Below are positions 1 to 6,331 of a stretch of DNA of 27,545 bases, piece after piece. Below the pieces are notes generated by a model that was not told the DNA's origin, did not search any database, and worked only from the letters and a program-made list of their open reading frames with translations. The position numbers were made by a program, and so were the translations under genes. Within the stretch, counting starts at the first letter, position 1; the number at the start of each line of letters is the position of its first letter. Source of the DNA: Candidatus Uhrbacteria bacterium CG_4_9_14_3_um_filter_36_7 (GTDB lineage Bacteria; Patescibacteriota; Patescibacteriia; UBA9934; GWF2-40-263); contig PFWS01000033.1 in the NCBI GenBank assembly GCA_002791255.1, forward strand, positions 1-27,545. The letters are read 5' to 3'.

Positions 1-357
1 AGGAGGAAGGTGGGGATGACGTCAAATCAGCATGGCCCTTATGTCCTGGGCGACACGCACGCTACAATGGTTAGTACAACGGGTTGCCAAGCCGTAAGGC
101 GGAGCCAATCCCTTAAAACTAATCACAGTCCGGATTGAAGGCTGCAACTCGCCTTCATGAAGCTGGAATCGCTAGTAATGGCCGATCAGCCACGCGGCCG
201 TGAATACGTTCTCGGGTCTTGTACTCACCGCCCGTCAAGTCAAGAGAGTCAGTAACACCCGAACGTCGCCATTTGGCGGCGGAAGGTGGGATTGATGATA
301 GGGACTAAGTCGTAACAAGGCATCTGTAGCGGAAGCTGTGGATGGATCACCTCCTTT
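1..357 (+). rRNA. rrs: 16S ribosomal RNA, 3' end (partial)
   Basis: This is the last part of a small-subunit rRNA gene whose 5' portion lies before the window. It opens with the conserved stretch around E. coli position 1178 (GGAGGAAGGTGGGGATGACG), contains the ACACGCACGCTACAATGG region and the universal GTAACAAGG before helix 45, and closes with GGATCACCTCCTTT. The anti-Shine-Dalgarno CCTCC is at 350-354, so ribosomes of this organism can in principle use Shine-Dalgarno pairing. The segment after GTAACAAGG (CATCTGTAGCGGAAGCTGTG) differs from the common bacterial form and resembles Patescibacteria. That assignment is from memory, not from an alignment. The exact mature 3' end (about 356-358) is inferred. 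Confidence 0.97.
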
Positions 358-360
358 CAG

Positions 361-436
361 GGAACAATGATCTCATATCCGAGTCGAAGATCAGCCTCTT
401 AAGAGGCAAGATCTGTTCCTGTTTAAAACAGGAACA
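361..436 (+). other. 16S rRNA 3' flank with nested hairpins
   Basis: Just after the 16S 3' end there is a 14-base perfect palindrome, GCCTCTTAAGAGGC (394-407). There is also a hairpin with arms TGTTCCTGT (414-422) and ACAGGAACA (428-436). GGAACA also occurs at 361-366, so TGTTCC (414-419) can pair either upstream or downstream. These are likely precursor-processing structures of the 16S transcript. The role is inferred; the repeats are read directly. Confidence 0.5.
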
Positions 437-473
437 ATTACAGACGTTACAATCACTTAGAAGATGAAAAGAC

Positions 474-508
474 AAAAAATCCTCTTTGTTTTATAAAGGG
501 GATTTTTT
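474..508 (+). terminator. Intrinsic terminator after 16S rRNA
   Basis: A 14-bp stem (474-487 with 495-508, one T-G wobble) encloses a 7-base loop. It is built so that the 5' arm starts with six A and the 3' arm ends in six T. It can act in both directions. It lies between the 16S gene and the tRNA promoter and would end the 16S transcript before any tRNA. Confidence 0.8.
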
Positions 509-521
509 GTTGATATTCCCC

Positions 522-550
522 TTGTTTGGTTTTAAAAATATTGTTATAGT
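522..550 (+). promoter_or_regulatory. Promoter of the tRNA-Ile/tRNA-Phe unit
   Basis: The -35 is TTGTTT at 522-527 and the -10 is TATAGT at 545-550, with a 17-base spacer. The predicted start near 557 is about 14 bases before tRNA-Ile. Together with the terminator at 474-508, this makes the tRNA pair a transcription unit of its own and not part of a 16S-23S spacer. Confidence 0.7.
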
Positions 551-570
551 GGGCGCACTTAAATGATTAT

Positions 571-647
571 GGGTAAGTAGCTCAGGTGGTTAGAGCGCAT
601 CCCTGATAAGGATGAGGTCGGAGGTTCGAGTCCTCCCTTACCCACCA
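571..647 (+). tRNA. tRNA-Ile (GAT)
   Basis: A 77-base cloverleaf with acceptor arms GGGTAAG and CTTACCC, D-arm stems GCTC and GAGC, anticodon loop CTGATAA with GAT at 605-607, T-arm GGAGG/CCTCC around TTCGAGT, and an encoded CCA at 645-647. It reads the AUC/AUU isoleucine codons. One base separates it from tRNA-Phe, so the two are surely co-transcribed. tRNA-Ile(GAT) is the usual companion of 16S in bacterial rRNA spacers. Confidence 0.97.
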
Positions 648-648
648 T

Positions 649-723
649 GCCGGGGTAGCTCAGTGGTAGAGCAGAGGACTGAAAATCCTCGTGTCGTCAG
701 TTCAATTCTGACCCTCGGCACCA
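649..723 (+). tRNA. tRNA-Phe (GAA)
   Basis: A 75-base cloverleaf with acceptor arms GCCGGGG and CCTCGGC (one G-T pair), anticodon stem GAGGA/TCCTC, loop CTGAAAA with anticodon GAA at 681-683, T-loop TTCAATT and encoded CCA at 721-723. In classical rRNA operons the partner of tRNA-Ile(GAT) is tRNA-Ala(TGC); here it is tRNA-Phe. Confidence 0.96.
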
Positions 724-724
724 T

Positions 725-755
725 GTAAAAACACTAGTAAAACTAGTGTTTTTAC
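725..755 (+). terminator. Intrinsic terminator after tRNA-Phe
   Basis: A perfect 14-bp stem (GTAAAAACACTAGT at 725-738, complement at 742-755) with a 3-base loop. The 3' arm carries five T, followed by a T-rich stretch. It closes the tRNA unit two bases after the CCA end. The arms are symmetric, so it can also stop transcription coming from the right. Confidence 0.85.
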
Positions 756-818
756 TTATTTATTGGCATAAAGTACAAATAATGGGTGGTAAAAAGATGG
801 TTTCTTTTCTAAAATAAG

Positions 819-838
819 CGCAGAAATGCGGTTTTTTT
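819..838 (+). terminator. Possible small terminator before the transposase remnant
   Basis: CGCA (819-822), loop GAAA, TGCG (827-830), then G and seven T (832-838). The stem is only 4 bp, but the GAAA tetraloop and the T-run fit a weak terminator. Such elements often shield insertion-sequence ends from outside transcription. That role is inferred. Confidence 0.35.
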
Positions 839-842
839 ATTT

Positions 843-1451
843 TTGAAATTAATAAGTGCTTGTTTTTATGCCTTTAAAAAAAGAAAAAGATGTCGGAAAT
901 GTGGGTCTTCAAAAACTATTAAGTATGGAAAAAGACGTGGTGTGCAGCGGTATGTCTGTTTGCTGTGTAGTCACCGTTTTGATGGAAACAGACGCACTAA
1001 AACCATCCAGACCAAACAGCTTTGGAAGGAGTATGTATTTGGCAAACAGACAATTGATCAGTTAACAGAACGCTATAAACTCGACAGACGATCTATTCGT
1101 GATTTGTTTGATGGGTATAAAGCACCACAAAAAATCCACCACCCAAGACCCATTAACCTTGTTATCGATGCCACCTACTTTGGAGAGAGAAAAGAAGATA
1201 CAAGTTGGTGTGCTGTTGTGGCTCGTGATCCAAAACAAAAAGAAGACCTTGTCTGGTCTTTTACGAATACAGAAACCACTTATGCCTATGCACTACTCAG
1301 GGAACAACTTAAACATTTGGGATACACTATCCTCTCAGTCACTGCAGATGGATTTTTAGGCATAAAATCAGCCTTTTATGGCATTCCATACCAAATGTGT
1401 CATGTGCATATGGAAAGGTTGGTGATACGAGGTGGAGTGCTCAATGTTTAA
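843..1451 (+). pseudogene. Truncated IS256-like transposase, zinc-ribbon variant
   Basis: The 202-residue reading frame resembles the IS256-like transposases that carry an N-terminal zinc ribbon. Cysteines at 17, 20, 39 and 42 form the ribbon, a helix-turn-helix-like stretch covers about 60-92, and the DDE-type core starts with D109 in LVIDATYF. The second Asp is D169 in SVTADGFLG, followed by the conserved QMCHVH (184-189). Family members run well past 300 residues, and the third catalytic acid lies in the part missing here. Similarity is lost about ten codons after QMCHVH and the frame stops at 1451. The only in-frame start is TTG at 843, so the 5' end may be damaged too. No clear terminal inverted repeats were found. 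This copy should be inactive. It sits where a 23S gene would normally follow 16S and tRNA-Ile. Confidence 0.8.
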
Positions 1452-1665
1452 TTCATTATTCTTTTTGTGAGTGTGGGAAACAAACAGCTCCATTTACTGG
1501 ATCTGGTAAGTCTGAATCGGGCGGTACTAAACCTTCTTCAATCGATCTGCGGGAGCACGGAATACGTTCCTGCTTATATGAAAAACAGGGAGTGGATACT
1601 TCTTAATGAAAATTCGTTTCCGTCTTCAGAAGATTATTCCTCTGGGGGCGGATTGTTTTTTGATT
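1452..1665 (+). other. Gene-free stretch of unknown origin after the IS remnant
   Basis: No recognisable gene is present. From about 1425 the sequence leaves the transposase and becomes visibly richer in G+C between about 1500 and 1600 than its surroundings. A frame on the plus strand stays open from 1397 to 1606, and one on the minus strand stays open for about 46 codons across 1470-1610. Neither matches a family known to me. It may be the far side of a recombination junction that cut the transposase. The minus-strand gene ending at 1666 shows no obvious terminator here. Confidence 0.4.
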
Positions 1666-2931
1666 TTATTTGGTTTCAATATTCCCGATATATTCTACTG
1701 TAATGTAATCTGGATCTGTAACAAATCCCTTACTCTCTGCTAAGGAAATAAGTTGTTTTGTCTGAGTATTATACAGAATAATTTCTTGGTTACGGTTTAC
1801 GACAAGCCATGAGGAAACCCAATCAAGCAATCGGCCGGAGATTTTTATATCCTGATTTTCAGGAGCTTCTCCTATTGGAACAATCCACACAACACTATCC
1901 CGCACATCACTTGAATAGCTAAAAGATATTGATTTTCCATCTGGGTCAATAAAAGGATTTTGAAAAACAAGTGTTTGATCTTCTAGTATTTTTTGTCCTT
2001 CTTCTGTTTTAAGATCTAAAATATGAATAGAAGATGGACCAGTAGGAGGTGTACCCATTTCTGTTGGAACACTAAAAGTTACACCCACTAGTTTTTCAAG
2101 CCCTGGATCAACTCGAAACTGCCAAATTTTATTATCAGTTAAGTACGGATAAGATTTTACCTCACCTGTTTTGATATCAAAGCGCCAAACTCCAGTTGTA
2201 TATCCTTCTCCTCCAAACACATTACGAAGATAAACCGCATCCCCCGCATTATTTATAAGAAATGGTTCTATTTCTCCCATAGTAATTCCAAATACTGAAG
2301 GATCAAAGATTTTTTCAGTGAGAATATCTCCTTGAATATTTTTAACGCTTAGTTTGGTAATAAGATAACGATTTTTTGGTTCTGAAGTTGTTTGCCAGGT
2401 AGCAAAAATCTCCCCGTTTTTAGAAGCAATCATTGATTGCCAGCCAGGTGTTTGAAAAATTTGAAATGATCCATTAAGCTTTACAAGCGCATCATATTCA
2501 CTTATTACACCTTGCTCAGAAGCGGGATTAGTTTTGTAGCGATGAACAAGCAGTTTCTCACCAAATACCTCAGAGATAACTGATCCAGTAGTTGCTTTGG
2601 AAATAATACTAGTTATTTTTTGTGTAGGAGCATCACCTGCATTTTTATCATTAATAAAAATACGGTAAAGAGTGGTTTCGTCTGTATCATCATTACGCCA
2701 TTCTTCTTTTCCATCATCTATGATACGAGTTGTCTGATAGAGAAAGGAAATAGAAGGTATATTTTTAGGGCCATTATTATTTGGTGTTGTGTTTGTATTA
2801 TTTTGAGTAGATTGATTTGTTTCATTTACAATCGTTCTTACAGGATTACGCAGAGTTTTAAACCAAATACCAAAAATAACTGTAACAATAAGAACAACAA
2901 GAACAACGCCAAACAAAAGGCGTGTTTTCAT
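1666..2931 (-). CDS. Membrane-anchored protein of unknown function, possible beta-propeller
   Basis: A 421-residue protein I do not recognise. Residues about 4-24 form one strong membrane helix after a Lys/Arg start, so it is an N-terminal anchor or uncleaved signal. Residues about 38-55 are an Asn/Thr-rich linker, and the rest should lie outside the cell. The exposed part has short repeats such as PFIDPDGKSISFSYSS, SKNGEIFATW and NRNQEIILYNTQT that look like the blades of a TolB/WD40-type propeller; this is inference from pattern only. It starts four bases after the stop of the secreted protein upstream (2936-3574), so the two form an operon read from the promoter at 3617-3645. They probably act together at the cell surface. 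No catalytic residues can be named. Confidence 0.75.
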   Translation of the reverse strand: MKTRLLFGVVLVVLIVTVIFGIWFKTLRNPVRTIVNETNQSTQNNTNTTPNNNGPKNIPSISFLYQTTRIIDDGKEEWRNDDTDETTLYRIFINDKNAGDAPTQKITSIISKATTGSVISEVFGEKLLVHRYKTNPASEQGVISEYDALVKLNGSFQIFQTPGWQSMIASKNGEIFATWQTTSEPKNRYLITKLSVKNIQGDILTEKIFDPSVFGITMGEIEPFLINNAGDAVYLRNVFGGEGYTTGVWRFDIKTGEVKSYPYLTDNKIWQFRVDPGLEKLVGVTFSVPTEMGTPPTGPSSIHILDLKTEEGQKILEDQTLVFQNPFIDPDGKSISFSYSSDVRDSVVWIVPIGEAPENQDIKISGRLLDWVSSWLVVNRNQEIILYNTQTKQLISLAESKGFVTDPDYITVEYIGNIETK

Positions 2932-2935
2932 AAAA

Positions 2936-3574
2936 TTATTTTAATGAATCATTATATGTTTGAACGATCTTTTCTGCCTCTGTTTTTGTTAACGCGACAA
3001 ACACACCAACATCTTTAAAAGAAGCTCCTGTTCCATTGTAGGGAGCCTTTGCATTTAGAGCTTGGCGTAAGAAAATACGAGCTTGTGTATCCTCTGTTCC
3101 AATTATAAAAATACCATAAGAAACATCCCATTTTCCAGATTTTGCATGTGATCGCATGGAATCTTTTTGAAGATAGGAAGTGATTTTAAGGCCGTTGCTT
3201 GTATCTTTCATAAGATATCCATAAATATAGGGTAGACCTGTATTGGTATACGTGCGAATTTCTTCGGGCATGGTTTTTGAAATAAGAACCAAATAAGCAC
3301 CTTTTGGAGCATTTAAGTTAATATCCCACCAGGCATTGGCTGGTTTATTATTATTGCTTTTTAAAATATAGATTCCGTTATTTTGACGTAATATATTTCC
3401 TCGGTAATTTACTAATTTTTTTGTTGAACAAAATGAATTTTCTTGTTTTGTAGTTGCGATTAGACAGTTTTTATTAGTTTGCCAGATGTTTGGACTTGCA
3501 GCAAATAATTCTGTAGGAATCATGGTTCCCACCCAAAAACTTACAAGAAAAATAATTAGAGAAAATTGATTCAT
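2936..3574 (-). CDS. Secreted protein of unknown function
   Basis: A 212-residue protein with an N-terminal signal peptide: a hydrophobic core at about residues 5-20 and a plausible signal peptidase I site in the ELFAAS stretch near residue 25-26. The mature part has two cysteines in CLIATT and SFCSTKK (about residues 37 and 49) that could form a disulfide. It also has a compact mixed alpha/beta pattern (YLVLISKTMP, YGIFIIGTED, DVGVFVALTKTEAEKI). No family was recognised. The start ATG lies about 36 bases downstream of the predicted transcription start from a promoter with a perfect TTGACA. It is the first gene of a two-gene unit with the anchored protein at 1666-2931. Confidence 0.75.
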   Translation of the reverse strand: MNQFSLIIFLVSFWVGTMIPTELFAASPNIWQTNKNCLIATTKQENSFCSTKKLVNYRGNILRQNNGIYILKSNNNKPANAWWDINLNAPKGAYLVLISKTMPEEIRTYTNTGLPYIYGYLMKDTSNGLKITSYLQKDSMRSHAKSGKWDVSYGIFIIGTEDTQARIFLRQALNAKAPYNGTGASFKDVGVFVALTKTEAEKIVQTYNDSLK

Positions 3575-3616
3575 AATAAATTTTATTTAAAATGTTTTTA
3601 ACATTAAGAACCCATT

Positions 3617-3645
3617 AATCTATTAGAACTGAAAGAAAGTGTCAA
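3617..3645 (-). promoter_or_regulatory. Promoter of the secreted-protein operon
   Basis: On the minus strand the -35 is TTGACA (3640-3645, a perfect consensus) and the -10 is TAGATT (3617-3622), separated by 17 bases. The predicted start is near 3610, leaving a leader of about 36 bases before the ATG at 3574. It points away from the tsaD promoter. Confidence 0.7.
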
Positions 3646-3677
3646 TAATTCTTAGAAAAATAATTTATTTTGAAAGA

Positions 3678-3706
3678 TTGAACTCCTTTTAAGTTCAAGG
3701 TAAACT
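3678..3706 (+). promoter_or_regulatory. Promoter of tsaD with an overlapping inverted repeat
   Basis: The -35 is TTGAAC (3678-3683) and the -10 is TAAACT (3701-3706), with a 17-base spacer. The start is predicted near 3713, only about 13 bases before the tsaD ATG. A perfect inverted repeat, TTGAACT (3678-3684) and AGTTCAA (3692-3698), overlaps the -35 and most of the spacer, as an operator would. Confidence 0.6.
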
Positions 3707-3725
3707 GCTTTTATCTAAGATTTAT

Positions 3726-4742
3726 ATGCGTATTTTGAGTATTGAAACAAGTTGTGATGAAACCGCTATTTCTGTTCTTAAAACAGGTGGGTCTATTTTT
3801 ATTGTTGAGAAAAATATTATTGCTTCACAAATTAAAACTCATGCTGTTTATGGAGGAGTAGTTCCGGAAATAGCAGCTCGTGAACATATGAAAGCCTTAT
3901 TTCCTATGCTTGAAATATCACAAATTCCTCGAGATGGAAAAAATATTGATGTGATTGCCGTAACTGTTGGTCCTGGTCTTGTGGTTGCTTTACGTGTGGG
4001 TGTAGAAGTCGCAAAAGCTTTAGCCTATTTTTGGCAAAAACCATTAGTAGCTGTAAATCATCTAGAGGGTCATATTTATAGTACATTTTTATCACAAGAT
4101 AGTTTTCAGCCAGTTTTTCCAGGTCTTTGTTTGCTTGTTTCAGGAGGTCATACAGAGCTTGTTTTTATAAAAGATCATGGAATATATGAAATAATTGGTT
4201 CTACTCGAGATGATGCAGCTGGTGAGGCATTTGATAAAGTGGCAAAAATGCTTGGGCTTGGATATCCTGGAGGGGTTATAGTGGCTCAAAAAGCAAAACT
4301 AGGAAATCCAAATGCAATTAAATTTCCAAGACCAATGTTGGATCAACAAAATTTTGATTTTAGTTTTGCAGGGCTAAAAACGGCTGTTTTAATGTATTTA
4401 AAAAAGAATCCTGTTACAACGGAGCAAAATAAAAATGATATTTGTGCATCTTTTGAGGCAGCAGTTGTTGATACACTGGTAACAAAGACTATTCGGGCGG
4501 TCGATCAATATCATCCTGCGTCTGTTTTGCTTGCTGGAGGCGTATCCGCAAATGAATCGTTGCGTTTGGCTTTTCAAAATCAGATATCTGGTATAGCTTT
4601 TTCAAAGCTTTATCTTGCCCCACTTAAATTTACTACTGATAATGCAGCAATGATCGCAGTTTCTGGATATTTTCATGCTATTAAGCACGATTTTATTAAC
4701 CCATTAACGTTAGTTGCAAATCCAAATTTATCACTGATTTAA
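3726..4742 (+). CDS. tsaD: tRNA N6-adenosine threonylcarbamoyltransferase TsaD
   Basis: TsaD transfers the threonylcarbamoyl group from threonylcarbamoyl-AMP to A37 of tRNAs reading ANN codons (t6A), working with TsaB and TsaE in the cytoplasm. The 338-residue length is normal. It starts with the ASKHA phosphate-binding signature (MRILSIETSCDET). The metal ligands H112 and H116 lie in NHLEGH and the third ligand, D305, in TTDNAAM. SGGHTELV (about 140) and SFAGLKTAV (about 214) are also family signatures. The ATG at 3726 is the only sensible start and has no Shine-Dalgarno sequence. tsaE follows after one base, so the two are co-expressed. tsaB and tsaC are not in the window. One of its substrates, tRNA-Ile, is encoded nearby. 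Confidence 0.97.
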   Translation: MRILSIETSCDETAISVLKTGGSIFIVEKNIIASQIKTHAVYGGVVPEIAAREHMKALFPMLEISQIPRDGKNIDVIAVTVGPGLVVALRVGVEVAKALAYFWQKPLVAVNHLEGHIYSTFLSQDSFQPVFPGLCLLVSGGHTELVFIKDHGIYEIIGSTRDDAAGEAFDKVAKMLGLGYPGGVIVAQKAKLGNPNAIKFPRPMLDQQNFDFSFAGLKTAVLMYLKKNPVTTEQNKNDICASFEAAVVDTLVTKTIRAVDQYHPASVLLAGGVSANESLRLAFQNQISGIAFSKLYLAPLKFTTDNAAMIAVSGYFHAIKHDFINPLTLVANPNLSLI

Positions 4743-4743
4743 T

Positions 4744-5205
4744 ATGTTTTATCTTTCTCACTCCTCTCAGGAGACAAAAAAATTTGCCATTGAATTTGCT
4801 TTAAAACTTTCAATGGGAACTGTTGTGGCTTTGGAAGGTGATTTAGGATCAGGAAAAACAACCTTTGTTCAAGGGCTTGCAGAAGGGTTTGGGATTAAAG
4901 ATATTGTGCGTAGCCCAAGCTTTACCCTTATGAATATTTATCCATTTCAATCAGTTGATTCTGAGAAACATTATTTTGTTCATGTAGATGCCTATCGATT
5001 AGATAGTGCTGCAAAACTTGAGGAAACCGGGCTTGATGAATGGATTGGTCGTAAAGATGCAATTATCTTTATTGAATGGCCTGAACGATTTGAACTACCA
5101 ATTGCCTTTGATTGGAAAATAGTATTTGCTTATGGGGATGAAGAAGAAACTCGAGAAATTCTTATTCGTCACTTGCTTTCACACAAGGACAGCTATCCCA
5201 CATAA
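4744..5205 (+). CDS. tsaE: tRNA threonylcarbamoyladenosine biosynthesis ATPase TsaE
   Basis: TsaE is a small P-loop ATPase that binds the TsaB-TsaD complex and drives turnover in t6A synthesis. The 153-residue protein has Walker A GDLGSGKTT (32-40), the conserved SPSFTLMN segment (about 57-64), and the family motif HVDAYRLD followed by the acidic stretch ending in IFIEWPERFE. The length is normal. It begins one base after the tsaD stop. Its last 44 bases overlap, on the opposite strand, the 3' end of the TrmB-type gene, so the two are convergent with no room for a terminator between them. Confidence 0.96.
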   Translation: MFYLSHSSQETKKFAIEFALKLSMGTVVALEGDLGSGKTTFVQGLAEGFGIKDIVRSPSFTLMNIYPFQSVDSEKHYFVHVDAYRLDSAAKLEETGLDEWIGRKDAIIFIEWPERFELPIAFDWKIVFAYGDEEETREILIRHLLSHKDSYPT

Positions 5206-5953
5206 ATTGAAACCAAATACGAAAAGCACTAGCTATATTTTCATTAACAATAACAGTTAATGAAAAATCTCCATCAAGTTTATTTAAATTCATGGGAGAG
5301 ATGATGTTTACATGATTTGCAAAAATATCAATAGCTGCGGGAGTTGAATATCCTTTGGGAAGAAATTTATAATTATTTTTTACATAATAAAGAATTTCTG
5401 GATATTTGATTTTTATTTCATGATCAAATAAATGATAAAATTTTATTCGTTTTTTCTTTGCTTCTTTAATAAATTTGGGAAAAAAATATTTAACTCGTTC
5501 ATCAAGCCAGCCACCCTTAGCCCCAATAAAATAAGCAGTATCAGCTATTTCGAGCATATCGCGCATGTAATTTTTCCATCCTTCAGGTCCACGATAAATA
5601 AAAATTTCTTCTTGATGAGGTGTGTTTTTATAGAGTTTTTCAATATCAGGTAAGTGTTTAAGGAGGAGGGTATTTTTTTCTTCAATCAGTTCAACTAATT
5701 TTTTAGGATCAACCGCTTGGTAGCGGTTTTCTTTTTGTTCGACGATTTCAAAAACTAAGCCTTTTTCAAGAAGTCGTTCAATAACATCGTAAACATTCCG
5801 CCGGTGAACCTTGGATTTACTTGAAAGTCGTCCAACAGACAATTCTCCTTCTTTGAGTAATGTTTCGTAAAGTTCTGCTTCATTTTTTGATAAACCTAAT
5901 TTTTGAAAAAGCTCAATATACATAGGAAAAGGGATGAATACGTGTGGTGGCAT
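5162..5953 (-). CDS. TrmB-family transcriptional regulator
   Basis: A 263-residue protein with an N-terminal winged helix-turn-helix of the TrmB type. Residues about 12-80 read LFQKLGLSKNEAELYETLL, then RRNVYDVIERLLEKGLV and the wing KENRYQAVDP. A short helical linker (about 85-110) leads to a C-terminal sensor-like domain. Archaeal TrmB proteins bind sugars, but here no ligand can be assigned. The first ATG (5953) lies about 10 bases after the predicted transcription start. An ATG at residue 11 (MYIELFQKLG) also fits the family and cannot be ruled out. The 3' end overlaps tsaE. It diverges from the 80-residue protein at 6036, and their -10 elements overlap, which suggests it controls itself and that neighbour. 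Confidence 0.85.
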   Translation of the reverse strand: MPPHVFIPFPMYIELFQKLGLSKNEAELYETLLKEGELSVGRLSSKSKVHRRNVYDVIERLLEKGLVFEIVEQKENRYQAVDPKKLVELIEEKNTLLLKHLPDIEKLYKNTPHQEEIFIYRGPEGWKNYMRDMLEIADTAYFIGAKGGWLDERVKYFFPKFIKEAKKKRIKFYHLFDHEIKIKYPEILYYVKNNYKFLPKGYSTPAAIDIFANHVNIISPMNLNKLDGDFSLTVIVNENIASAFRIWFQFMWDSCPCVKASDE

Positions 5954-5969
5954 TTACCACTCACTAACT

Positions 5970-5998
5970 ATAATATAGCCTAAACACATACTCGTCAA
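5970..5998 (-). promoter_or_regulatory. Promoter of the TrmB-type gene, overlapping a plus-strand -10
   Basis: On the minus strand the -35 is TTGACG (5993-5998) and the -10 is TATTAT (5970-5975), with a 17-base spacer. The same bases read on the plus strand give a consensus TATAAT at 5969-5974 within the palindrome CTATAATATAG. That could serve the 80-residue protein, but no good -35 is present on that side. GTGGT/ACCAC with a 7-base gap (5945-5960) covers the TrmB start codon. Confidence 0.6.
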
Positions 5999-6035
5999 AC
6001 ACCATTGTTCTCCCTCAATTTTTCTGGAGGAAGTT

Positions 6036-6278
6036 ATGAAAAAAAATGTAGGTAAAGATTTTTTGTTCAATTTGAGTTTCACAAAAGACCCCGTCAAAAT
6101 CTTTTTTGATAGTGGGGAAGAAGGAATTTTCAATGTTGTACCTAACTCCCTTAATTATCCTGGTCGAGGAGTCGTGACCCTTGATTTGAAAGATCAAGAG
6201 GGGGTGGTCTATCAAGCATGGCGTTACCCTTATGGTTCGGAAGAAGACGGATATTATGTCGTCTTTTACGAACAATAA
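6036..6278 (+). CDS. Small protein of unknown function (80 aa)
   Basis: I do not recognise this protein. It has no signal peptide or membrane helix. It is a soluble, probably beta-rich chain with several aromatic residues towards the C-terminus (VVYQAWRYPYG, DGYYVVFYEQ). Three points make it a real gene. A strong Shine-Dalgarno sequence, GGAGG at 6026-6030, lies five bases before the ATG, which is rare in this window. It has its own strong terminator right after the stop. A consensus TATAAT lies upstream at 5969-5974. A frame on the opposite strand (6015-6293) also stays open but has none of these signals. Divergence from the TrmB-type regulator suggests it is the regulator's target; this is inference. 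Confidence 0.75.
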   Translation: MKKNVGKDFLFNLSFTKDPVKIFFDSGEEGIFNVVPNSLNYPGRGVVTLDLKDQEGVVYQAWRYPYGSEEDGYYVVFYEQ

Positions 6279-6298
6279 GAAGGTGAATGCCAAACTTA

Positions 6299-6331
6299 AA
6301 CACCGCTTCTTTAGCGGTGTTCTTTCTTTTT
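6299..6331 (+). terminator. Intrinsic terminator between the 80-aa gene and pilB
   Basis: A 9-bp perfect stem, AACACCGCT (6299-6307) with its complement (6313-6321), a 5-base loop, then CTTTC and a run of T. It ends the 80-residue gene. Read on the minus strand the hairpin also follows the pilB stop, but with a poor T-run, so its effect there is uncertain. Confidence 0.85.

Noticed and set aside
856..1359. Other plus-strand open frames inside the transposase remnant
   Set aside because: They are out-of-frame shadows. Only the frame starting at 843 has the zinc ribbon and DDE motifs.
6015..6293. Minus-strand open frame of 92 codons opposite the 80-residue gene
   Set aside because: The plus-strand frame has the Shine-Dalgarno sequence, terminator and -10; the minus frame has none of these.
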